Below are positions 34,500 to 44,759 of a stretch of 64,000 bases of DNA, one piece after another. Below the pieces are notes generated by a model. That model searched no databases, was not told the DNA's origin, and saw nothing but the letters and a program-made list of their open reading frames with translations. Both the position numbers and the translations under genes were made by a program. This DNA is from Sambucus nigra (Eukaryota; Streptophyta; Magnoliopsida; Dipsacales; Adoxaceae). Where the stretch lies: positions 533,431,755 to 533,495,754 of the forward strand of contig OX422215.1 in NCBI GenBank assembly GCA_949130495.1, read 5' to 3'. Each line of letters opens with the position of its first letter. Position 1 is the stretch's first letter.

Positions 34500-34675
34500 C
34501 TGAAAAGAGATTGAAGTTTATATAAGCTCATAATAAAATAAAAATTAATTATCATAATAATGTAAATGCACATACGTAAACGAATATAACAATCCTATAA
34601 TAAGGCTCTATATTAAAGAAAGTTATGCTGAAATCGTAGTAAGCCATACAGATCCTAAGGACACTAGAACCTGAT

Positions 34676-34687
34676 GCTCTGATACCA
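34676..34687 (-). other. E3 primer binding site (initiator tRNA-Met)
   Basis: TGGTATCAGAGC on the minus strand, two bases inside the 5' LTR. Confidence 0.9.
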
Positions 34688-34689
34688 TA

Positions 34690-37604
34690 TGTGACACCTT
34701 GCCTATTTTAATCACAGGTGATTAGTTCTCTATCAAAATAACCAGGAATCTCATTTGGTTCACTCTTAGCATCACTATCGAAAACTTTTTAAATTACTAA
34801 CCACCTATGTAACATTAAGTCGGTGCCAAATGTTATCTTTCATTATAACAACAACAAGCAAAATAAAAATAAGAACCAAATTATCCATACAAGATAATGG
34901 AGTCTAAAAAATCATATAATAAATAACTGAAATAAAATGATACCGAATAAACCATCGATTCCCAAATAAAATCCAACTACAAGTCTAAAGCAAACAAAAC
35001 CAAGTCTGATAAATACTTAAATGAAATACTGAATAGTTTGAAGGGGAAACACGCCCAAAATGAAATAGTGAATTGAAATCCTATCTAGCAATAAATAACT
35101 GAAGCATCTATATCAAATCATGTAAGCCTCCATAAGTGTTGCACTTACGCATCCCTGGAATGAGTCATCAAGCTTGGCGTCCCAATGGCTGGACACCTAA
35201 AACATTTTTCTAAAAATAGAAAAATATAATTGACACGGGTCATAGACAGAGAAAAACCTTTTGAATATCAAGTATTTAAATCACAATTTAAAAACAGTTT
35301 TTAGATACACATGTTAGTTTCACATACACTCCTTTAAGTTCCTCACCTCTCATCTAATGAGTATACCTAATGCGTCCTACCTGGCTATGCTACCCAACCT
35401 AACTAGACATCCGTATCTAACTAACCACAAAATTTTCTCTCTCCCGTACTGCCCATACAATACGCTATCCTACTACCAATAACTAATATCTCCCGCATAT
35501 TTATTATTAAATCCTTTTAATTAAGTTTCCCATACTCAATGCACTATCTATATTCCTACATCCATGTAAGTAAAATATTCACATATTACTATAACACCAT
35601 TAATTAAGTTTCATCACACTTAAGTTTCTTTTAGATATACACTATTTATCTTTTCAACCATCACTCATAAGTAGAAGAAGTAACAATTATATATTTATCA
35701 CACAAATCATATATACAACTATAGCATCCCCGGAATGGCCCCTCGTGATGCTGGCATACTCTGCTATCAAGTCCATGTACCTCGCGTACCAAATAAAGGA
35801 CTATTGGTTTGGTATATCTCCTCGAACCCAAAATCAATCAACACTCAATGGAAGCGAACATGGTTCTAAGCTTTTGGTATACGCGCATACCTAACGTACC
35901 CAAATTACACATCAGCCCCACTAAAACACAACACATAGTGAGCCGCCCTAAGTTCAATCAACTGGGGCACAAATCCAGTCCTCACTAGAATCACCAAGGT
36001 GGGATCGCCCCTGCATGGAACCTCCCATGATAACAGGTATCTAGGTATGTTCACACACATAGCAAATCACATCGTAGGTATTCACACAACCTATATATAT
36101 ATATATCCAGCATAAGTATACAAATAACCTATAAGTATGCCCAGAATAAGTATACACACAACTTATAAATATAGCTAGTATACGCACCACCTATAAATAT
36201 ATCCCGTACGTAATATATATCTCTCGAATGCTTAACGTACTAATAATCCTTATATAATGTTTATTCACCTTTTTCGAGTATCACTCATAAGTTTTCGATA
36301 CGTCTCTCAATCGTTTAACTCTTGTCGGTTCAAATCCCAATTCAATCTTATTAAGACTAAGTCGAACCTTAACCACATATCTACTTATCTCCTCTAAGTC
36401 TCTATATAGTCAATATAACATCACCAAAGTCCCCTCCAAAGTCATCGACAAGGAATTTTGTAAATAAACAAAAGAACCTCAAAACAACTTTGGTTAATCA
36501 ATTGACCCAAATCCATCGATCGATTGATCCTGATCGATTGATCTTAGGTTTGGCAACTCCATCCTAACTATGTTTTTATCCATGTTTAACACCTCAAACC
36601 TTCATGGATCTTTCCGAAACTCCTAACCAATATACTATAACATCAAATATGTGTGTAGGGACAATTTCTAATGTAAATAATCCAATAATCCATAAGAATT
36701 CTATTCAAGAAATGATTAAATCCAAAAATTCTCAAAACCCTAGTTTATAAGTTTCTTCATGTATATACTACAATATTTCTAGATTTCTTCCAGGTTATTC
36801 ATCATAGATCTATTATTTCATCATATTAATCTATAGGAATTATTTCTACATGCATTATTACTTCAAATCCTTGATAATTCTTCCAGAACATGTAATTTAA
36901 ACCCTACACTATATGGGTATTATAACTTGTTCATATAAATCACAAGATAAATACTTGCATTGGTCTAATGGGCCTGATTTTGTGTTGTCGATGATGGACT
37001 TTCTCTTCTTTTGCTCCGATTTTGATTCTGGCGATGTCCGTGTTTCAAAACAGTGTGGAAAGGCCTAGTTTCCTTCTCTTCTTCCTATCCTATGCCCTCC
37101 TCTCTCTCTACGGTGTTCTAACCCTAGACTCTCACTCCAACGGGCTGATATACTTCTTAAATTTTCTTAGTTCTATGTACCACAAACTCCTGAATGACCG
37201 AAATGCCCTCTCGTGGTGCCGAGTTCGTCTAAAATCACCCCGATACCCAATCAGCACACCTAACTACACTATTCTGATTATTTCGACCCTTTCGGAATCA
37301 TCCGTGACCTCAACATGATCATCTGAGTCACTCTACCATAATTTCCCATCTCGAGCTCATATAGTCTGCACTCGAATCCCGGTTGAGATATACCACCATC
37401 ACGTCACTATTACTCATTATGATGAAAATAATAAATCACTATTCACTTAGGAACTATATTCCATAAACATTAATCGTCACTTTTCCCAATTAATATATTA
37501 ATCAACACTAAATAAATAAACTCCACTAAATTACAACTCACATGAAATTTCAAAAATCACCAAGTTAGTTAATTTCTAATTACTCCAAAATACGGGGTTT
37601 TATG
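34690..37604 (-). repeat. E3 5' LTR
   Basis: About 2.9 kb, homologous to 7537-9858 plus 20471-21264. Ends GGTGTCACA on the minus strand. It contains an ATCGAT-rich block at 36497-36545 and a diverged copy of the CTCCCATGATA block near 36025. The outer end is eroded. Confidence 0.82.
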
Positions 37605-38211
37605 TTATCTAGTTGATTAATTTTAAATTTAATGATAGGTGGGGTAGCACACAACGAATAAGTGAGTGAATCGGGTGATGAAATCCCTTCTTGTGAATGA
37701 TCGGGTGTAGGTCTTAGTTGATTAATTCATCACACCATCCAAAAATATATGCGATAATAAAAAGCACATAACAGCACATAGGCACACACAATATTGACTC
37801 GGTTGTAGGAGATTCATGAGTGTTTAGAAATGTACCTCCCACGGTTTTGACACACGTGGGGTGAAGATCGATTTGAGTTGGCCACGGGAGATCGCCTATC
37901 TCATTCGGCCTCGGGAGTCCTACCGACACAAAGTAGAGAGGCTTCATTTCCTTGGCTTTGGATAAACCCTCTCTACCTTGTCCGGTTTTTATATCACGCT
38001 TTTCTTCTTTTATGAATAATTACAAATATAAATAAAAAAAAAGTAAATAGTGTCTCCAAGCACTACACTACAAGCCAAATTATGAAATCCATAACAACAC
38101 TTCTAATAAAAGGAAAAATGCTACTAAAAACTAAAAAGAAATAACTAATGAATAAAAATCCAAAAATCTTCTCGAGTGCGTCATTCTCCAAAAATCGGCA
38201 ATGGCGCCATT
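37605..38211 (-). other. E5 interior, 5' part, with primer site
   Basis: The primer-site-like TGGCGCCATTGCCG reads leftwards from 38209, right after the LTR end ...TATCA at 38212. The rest is AT-rich leader-like sequence. The open stretch 37947-37714 (minus, 77 codons) has no recognisable features and is not supported as a gene. Confidence 0.6.
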
Positions 38212-40407
38212 TGATAGAAAGCCTTTTTGTGTGTAGTTGTAGAATAGTCTTTCTAATCAAAAATTTCCTTCAATTACCAACAAAAATATAACAAAAACTA
38301 GTATAGTGGTAAGTAAGGATGTCAATCCAATTGTATGGAGTGAAACACAAGAAAGTCACGTAATCCAATTTTCTAGCTATTTTTCTTGATTTTTTTTTTT
38401 TTTGCTTTTCCTTTATTTTCTACCTTTTTATGATTCTTTTAATGTTAAAAGAATTTTCAAGGGTTCTTATTCTACTTCAACAAAGTGAATAAAATATGAA
38501 CAAAATCAAACACTAAAACAGGAAATAAGTGAAGTAAATAAATGTCAGAACAAGCGAGGGATGGGACTACACCATATATTCTAGCTATTATAATTAATCA
38601 ATTCACGTATTTGAAATCTTCCAAGTTAGTATTGAAATTACGAGTAAACTCTCGCCACAAGTGCAATTTTAACACTAACCTTTTGGAAAATTAAATTTAA
38701 ACCCCATAACTCATCGAAAGTAGACTTAAACTCCTTTTAATAATCACCCGTTATGATCGATTCACCAAAATTAATTTAAACCATAGAAAATACAATTTAG
38801 AGTTGAAATTAAGGAACAATGCCACATTGGAGAAGCCCTTATCTCTAGTTCGATTCTAAAATGGGTATTATATCTTAAATTTTGATTTTCTCTCGAAAAT
38901 CATATACAGTCTCTCGTGGTGTAAATAAGAAAGCGAAAGTTCAAAATTAATATTCAAAGCGGTATCTCAAACAATTAAATTAATTAAGCACGATAACATT
39001 AAACATGGGTTCATCCCACCCCTTGAAAGGGGTTTTTAGCCTAACATGATATGAAGCATGATAATCAAATAAACAAAGGCATAAAAAATGTTAAGAGTGA
39101 AGAAAAGAATAATCAAACCAAATCTCTTTAAGTGTAATTGAACTCCAATCCTTGCAAAGAAGATTAAAACCCTCAATTTGAATGATCAAACAAAGATTAA
39201 ATGAAACATTCACCCTCAAATTGATTCTCACTAGTATTTATTTTCCCTCAAACTAAATCTAAAAAAATGGAAATCAGAAAAATAAAATTCTAATTCTAAA
39301 CTACAAATTATTCGTACCAAAAATTTCTCTCTACTTTTGTCTCTAGAATTCTCTCCCTCCTTCTAAAATGGATCTTCAATTGTTTTTCATAGGAAGATGC
39401 ATGTGGCTAAGAATAAAGTTGGAATGGAAAAAATTTATGGGTAAAATGGGCATTTGTTGTAATTAAGGTGAGGGTGATTAAGGAATGGTAAGGGTGCATG
39501 TGAAAGAGGTGTCATGAGGGTATTTTAGATAAGGGTGGTGATATGCCCACCACAAACTAATCTCATTAACATCACTTACTTCAAAACACCACCAAAATCA
39601 ACTATACATCTCACTAGCACCAAAAAAACTCAACACAACAATTTCAAACTCCATTATATAAATCCAAATTATAAAATACTTCATTTTTTCATCCCTCTCT
39701 CTCTCTCTGCTCTTCTCTCTCTACTACTAACACCCCAAACCCTAGCTTCAAAACTTAACCCTAACTCCATACCTTCACAACCAAATCCTAACTCCATAAC
39801 CCACAGAATACGCAAGTGTGAATTTCAAATCTATATACTTGTGTTTTTCTACATGTTTAATCCATATACTTGTGTATTTATAGATGTATTAATTATATAG
39901 TTGGTAATTATAAATGTCTAATCTATATACATGTCTAATCCATAACTCCATAACCAAACCCTAGTTTTCGTTGAAAATGAACCCCAAGTTAATGTACAAA
40001 ACCAAACCCTAGTTTTTATACATGTCTGTTGAAACTAGATTCCTCACGTCACTCGTAACCGTAGGTTATGAGTTTCCACGGCCAAGTTCAACGGTGGCAC
40101 TCATATTCATGGTTGCAATAGACCAACAAAGTTTCCATATCAACGGCCTAAGTTACCTGTGATTATTCAATAAATCATAGCTTGGATTGGTCATAATTTT
40201 CAATAACTCGTGGTCTAACTAGGTCATTGATTGCAACAACTCATGGTTTAGGGTGGCCGTGTTTTTCTACCCAGTTTAATTTGTTAAGTTTAGATGATTA
40301 TTCTCATTTTAAATTCTTATTCCCATATTTTATTGCAGATCCATTAAATGTGGAGAGCTGGTAGACCACCAGTGACTGCATCTGCGACTGTATCGGTGAT
40401 TAGGTGC

Positions 40408-41023
40408 TAGGTAACGAGGTTTGGTAGGTATACTCGCTCAATATATGAACGTTCATTTGTAATCCCATTTGTTTAACTATTATTTTTTTACACTAGCGTG
40501 TCAATTATTAGTTATATAAAATCCACTTTATAATTCTAATCTGTCAAATATTAATAAATTTATTTATTAATTTTTCTTGTCCTCTCGATGATCATGCTCG
40601 CTTAGCTGCATTTTGGGCCCGATACTAATTTGAGTGAGTTGCTTCAAAACATGAATCTAGCAGTGGGGTAGGGCCACAATATAGAGGAATGCAGTTGCGC
40701 AATAGGGACGAATGTTCTATTGCGCTCTATTGCACAACTCCATACCTCTATATTATGACCTTACCCCCACTTCTAGATACATTTTGTGAAGCATCTCACT
40801 CGGCATAGTATCCGGCCCGAAATGTAGCTAAGTGAGCAAAATTGTCCTGAAGACAAGCAAAATTAAGAAATAAATGTATTAATATTTGACATGATAGTAT
40901 TATAAAGGGAATTCTAGATTGCTAATAATTGACCCGGTAGATAAGAAAAATAAATTTAAACAAATGGGATCACAGACGTAACTATAGATATGATTGAGTA
41001 CACCTAGCAAACCAAGTTACCTA
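40408..41023. repeat. 616-bp imperfect palindrome inside the MULE
   Basis: Arms of about 300 bp (40408 to about 40705 and about 40717 to 41023) are inverted copies of each other with mismatches and small gaps, about 75-80% by eye. The centre around 40711 reads GCGCAATAG...CTATTGCGC with almost no loop. Matching pairs include TAGGTAAC/GTTACCTA at the outer ends and CCATTTGTTTA/TAAACAAATGG. Confidence 0.88.
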
Positions 41024-41326
41024 CTATGGAAGAAGAATGACAAACTGGACCCTAACACAAGATATTCCCCTACAACTTCACGAAAAATATTGTGCCCATC
41101 TTTGTTACTTTGTTAAAAATGTGGTTGTTTGTATATTTTATTACTAAATATTATGGTAAATATTATGGTTGTTAATAAATGTGATTGTTTATACAATGTG
41201 GTTGAAGAGTGTTTTATTACAAAATTTACAATCTAGTTGTTATGTATGTTTTATTACTAAACATTGTTGCATTATTTAAAAAATAAAGGATTATATGATA
41301 AACAACATGCCCAAAGGAACTTGAGG

Positions 41327-41343
41327 TGGGAATATCACCACCC
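41327..41343. repeat. internal copy of the MULE terminus
   Basis: TGGGAATATCACCACCC, identical to the right terminus at 42317-42333 and in the same orientation. Confidence 0.9.
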
Positions 41344-41351
41344 AAATATAA

Positions 41352-41520
41352 AAAGGAACATGAGATCACTGGATTGAAAACCACGACCCACTAAAACCAC
41401 GAAATAAATAAGGAACTTGAGATCACTGGATTGAAAACCATAACCCACTCAAAATCATGAAATTAATAATGAATTTGATATCACTTGATGAAAACCACGA
41501 CTAACTTCAACCTCAAATGA
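41352..41520. repeat. tandem repeat, about 56 bp x 3, in the MULE
   Basis: Units contain GAGATCACTGGATTGAAAAC and AACCCACT.AAA.C. They begin directly after the internal terminus copy. Confidence 0.75.
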
Positions 41521-41730
41521 AAACCATGACCAACTCAAACCGTTGTCAGAAGACCACAGCCAGCCCAAACCGTGTTAAGGATACCATGACCAAATCAAAT
41601 AGTGGTCAGAAAGCCACAACCAACCACAATCGTGCTAAGGAGACCATGAACAACCCAAATCATGCTAAAGAAGCCACAACCAACCACAGTCGTGCTAAAG
41701 AGACAATGACCAACCAAAACTACGGTAATC
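41517..41730. repeat. 30-bp minisatellite, 7 units, in the MULE
   Basis: The period is exactly ten codons, so one frame stays open and translates as repeats like ETMNNPNHAK and EATTNHSRAK. There is no start context, splice sign or homology, so I treat it as a repeat and not a gene. Confidence 0.85.
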
Positions 41731-42077
41731 TAGGGTGTGGTTTACAATGGCCAACCCAAACCATGACATGCGTTTTCACGGCCTAGCCGTGTTACTTACA
41801 AGAGAGTAATGACCTAAGATGGCGGTTAAACTTGACTTACCACAGCCAAGAATATACCATATTATATGGTTATGGGAGATCATATTACGACGGATACAAA
41901 CAATTTAAATTGTGTGGGCACTGCCACGGATTTACCACAGCCAAGCAACGTCGTCTTATACGATCATCTACAATTATGGGTCACCGTAGGAAGTTAACAG
42001 CTTTTTTTTAATCTTTCTTGGGGTTTCTTCTATAAATTAAATACATTGAGTCCAATCTAAACTTTGATCATCCATTG

Positions 42078-42210
42078 GAAAAGGAGAGTTTTCAAGTTTT
42101 TGGAGGGTTTGACCCTTGGAGAAGGAGGGTTTGAGCCTTGGAGCCTTAGAGAATGAGGGTTTTGAAGTTTTTTTGGAGGGTTTGAACCTTTGGAGAAGGA
42201 GGGTTATCTG
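42078..42210. repeat. GGAGGGTTTGA-type tandem repeat near the MULE right end
   Basis: Degenerate repeats combining TTTTTGGAGGGTTTGA and GGAGAAGGAGGGTT. Confidence 0.6.
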
Positions 42211-43686
42211 AAAGGAAATAATAGAGTTTTTAACAAAATTAAAAGGGTAAATTTGGGGTATTTATGGTAAAAATATTATTTTTGTGTTTTGTGGTGTTTT
42301 GGAGATTATTTTGGGCTGGGAATATCACCACCCTTTAGATAAAAAGGTAAAAGGCATTTTAGACAAGTGGGTTTTATTTTTTGGGGATTTTATTTAGAAT
42401 GGGTAATGGGTTAATGGTTTATGTGTAGAAAATAGTTCATGGGTTAATGGGTTTGGCATGGGAGATGGGTCGGAGCTTAAATGGGTTTGCAAAGGTAGAT
42501 ATCGGGTCGCGGGTCATAGAGATGTCGGGTCGTAGGTAGCGGGTAAGGATGATGGTTGTCAAGGGCCTGGATTCGAGTTGAGATGGAATGGTTCGCGGGC
42601 TTTAGGTTGGCTTGTATCGCGGGTCAGAAGTTCATGGTTAAAGGTCGCCGAAAATGGAAGCTTGGTTGGGTTAATTCTTGATTTTGAAATCGGGTTGTGC
42701 TTGGGTTTGGATGGGCAGGTCGGAATGTTGGGTATTGGGCGGTTATTTGTCGGGTAGTGAATATGGGTAATGGTTTGGGTTGCATGGGAGGTTAGTAAGC
42801 CATGGGTAAGATTGGTGGGTGTTTAATGAGAGAGGAGTGAGAAGTGGGTAGAGGAGTGAGGAAGAATATGGTGAGAGGAGAGAGAAATGTAAATAATCTG
42901 CTTGGATGGTTTCAACATGTGATTTAGGAGAGATTATGGATAAGGTATATGGGAAATGGGTGTAGCTTAGGGAAGTGTTAGGGTAAATAAAATCATCCTA
43001 ACATTTATAATTTAACTAAAAATATAATATTTAATAAAACAAAAAAAAAATCTACTAAAATTAAAATCATATCCAGCGAAAAATAAAAAATAATAAAAAA
43101 AAACGGATAAATTTAAAAACAAATAAAATAAAAATAAAGAAAAACTAAATAAAATAAAGATGCCTATAAGACTAAAAAATCAAAAGTCATATTTACACTG
43201 CATACCTATAAAACTATAAGAACACTAAAAATAAAATAAGATAAAAAATCCACTAAAAATTACAAAGTGAAAATAACACTACATGATCAAAATTATGTAA
43301 ATGACTCAATTAACGACACCCCTACATTTACAACTATGGGCTTAAAACAAAAATGTAAAATGACACAAATATACTCATGCACATAATATTTACATAAACT
43401 AATAAAACACTAAAAGAATAAAAAAGTATAGAAAATAATAAAAACAACACTACACACACTAAGGGTTTGGGATGGGTTTGAGTTGGGGTTTTTGGTACGG
43501 AAATTCGGTTTAGGCTCTTTTAACTGCATCACTGACACATTTGACTTGAAATAAAGGTTTTAAATCCTCAAGCAGCATTTGACCTACAAGATAGACATGA
43601 AGGCGGATAAGATCAATTTTATCGAGAATTAGCAATTAAAAATCATCTATTTAGGGTTTTATTTTAACACTTTTGGGTGCTTATCA

Positions 43687-44505
43687 CGCTCCCCTAAATT
43701 TCTTGGTAAAGTAAATAAAATTGAGCAGTAACCCTTCTGAGGATGATCTGAGGGTCCGTGGACCTTTGCGATAGCCTTTGAAATCAAAACTAAGGTTCTT
43801 AAATGGGTCTTATGCCCTTAGAGCTATAAACCCCTTGGGAGTTTTAGGAGTTATACTTTTTTATGTTGAGTGTCTCAATTTATTTTACATAAACACTCAG
43901 CCCCCCAAAATTTATAGAATGGAAGTCATAAATTTAATATGTTATGGGTCCAAATACTATAACTTGACAATTAACTTAAGGGTATGAGCTTCTAGATTAA
44001 AAAGTTGTTCCATAGAGGGTCAAAAGACCTCTAAAACACATTTTAATAGGGGTGAAAACCTTAGAGGTTTAAAATTTGAATTCCCAAAAAGTGTCCGAAG
44101 ACCTCTGGACTTAACTTAACTAAGGATAACAATGATGGAAGTTTAAAATCTGAAGTCCCAAAAATGGTTCTAAGACCTCTGGACTTAACTTAATTAATTA
44201 TGAAAGCCTTAGATGTTTAAAATATGTAGAGGGCTATACAGATAGCCCTCCGATTAAAGAAGAGTTTTACGAGCAGTACTAGCAAAAGGGGGTTGCTTGA
44301 ATAACCTAAGTTAGCTCCACAAGCCATGCAAGCAGTACCAAATAACACAGAAGCATGTATTTGAGAACCTTAATGCTTAGTCTTATTGTTTTTACATAGA
44401 AGCCTTAGGCGAGCAAGTAGGGCTCGAGTAGATGGTCAGTTAGGAACTCCTAAAAGTTTAGTTTTAACGCTAAGAGGTTTATTTTATTAAGATAGCTAAG
44501 GCCCA
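43687..44505. other. unassigned sequence right of E5
   Basis: No supported gene. It contains a direct repeat of about 75 bp (about 44048-44117 and 44123-44193) sharing GACCTCTGGACTTAACTTAA. The frame at 43778-43987 has no identifiable features. Confidence 0.5.
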
Positions 44506-44700
44506 ACACTACACCAAAATGGGTGATTTGTGAGTGTTGTTGGCAGACACAAATGACATTTATAACTGCTATTTACCATCATAATTTAGAGGGTGACAAA
44601 ATAAATACTGTAACTTCTAATATCAGTCACAAATTTTTATAACCCCTATGTGGGTTATGATTGGTGAGGGTGACAAAAGAAATACTGTAACTTTAAGGAA
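44506..44700. other. possible CACTA-type transposon end
   Basis: CACTACACCAAAATGGGTGA is of the form seen at CACTA transposon termini. Direct repeats of GGGTGACAAAA.AAATACTGTA follow. No inverted partner end was found, so only a fragment or a coincidence can be claimed. Confidence 0.25.
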
Positions 44701-44759
44701 TACAAGATTAATTGTTTGTTAATAGTAAGAGGAGATTCTATTTCATAAAAATCCTTCTA

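Larger units (their letters stand above)
7537..37604 (-). mobile_element. E3: Tekay-like LTR retrotransposon, decayed, split by two insertions
   Basis: Minus-strand Ty3/gypsy element. Its 5' LTR is 34690-37604. Its 3' LTR is 7537-9858 joined to 20471-21264, split by E1. Its interior is 32604-34689 joined to 21265-21880, split by E2. Primer site: minus TGGTATCAGAGC (34687-34676), matching initiator tRNA-Met, 2 nt from the LTR. Polypurine tract: minus GTGGGGAAGTA at 21275-21265. The interior totals only about 2.7 kb and carries gag but nothing I recognise as pol. Sampled LTR differences are around 12%, making it the oldest of the measured LTR pairs. The terminal TG of the 5' LTR is eroded (CATAAAACC in place of TGTAACACC) and no target duplication was found. 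Confidence 0.8.
39533..42333. mobile_element. non-autonomous Mutator-like (MULE) element
   Basis: 2801 bp inserted in the E5 LTR. The empty-site reference is the other LTR copy near 3870-3880. A perfect 9-bp target duplication TTTAGATAA lies at 39524-39532 and 42334-42342. Both ends start GGGTGGTGATAT when read inward, and the first 32 bases match at 28 positions. The 9-bp duplication and long terminal repeats fit the Mutator superfamily. There is no transposase frame. The interior holds a 616-bp palindrome, tandem repeats and a third copy of the terminal motif at 41327-41343. Confidence 0.9.
2574..43686 (-). mobile_element. E5: old non-autonomous LTR retrotransposon (outermost element)
   Basis: Two related segments, 2574-5333 and 38212-43686, are taken as LTRs. 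Read on the minus strand they begin TGATAAGCACCC and end CTTTCTATCA (TATTA in the left copy). Just inside the right copy is a primer-site-like TGGCGCCATTGCCG (38209 leftwards), close to the 3' end of plant tRNA-Asp. Just inside the left copy is a purine tract (minus strand TTTGGGAGTGGTG, 5334-5346). Orientation is therefore minus. The interior that belongs to it is only 5334-7536 plus 37605-38211, about 2.8 kb, with no gag or pol. Everything between is the later insertion E3 with its own passengers. No matching 5-bp target duplication was seen (GGCCC left, CGCTC right), so the pairing of the two LTRs is inference from sequence, order and priming sites. Confidence 0.6.
38212..43686 (-). repeat. 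E5 5' LTR (right copy), split by the Mutator-like element
   Basis: LTR sequence 38212-39532 and 42343-43686, about 2.67 kb without the insertion and its duplicated target. Homologous to 2574-5333. On its right side the minus-strand sequence AAATTTAGGGGAGCG (43701-43687) looks like a polypurine tract, which is unexpected outside a 5' LTR. Confidence 0.65.

Noticed and set aside
7537..37604. Target duplication for E3
   Set aside because: Flanks GCAAT and TTATC do not match and the outer LTR end is eroded, so no duplication is claimed.
44506..44700. CACTA transposon
   Set aside because: Only one candidate end, no inverted partner and no 3-bp target duplication found; kept only as a low-confidence fragment.
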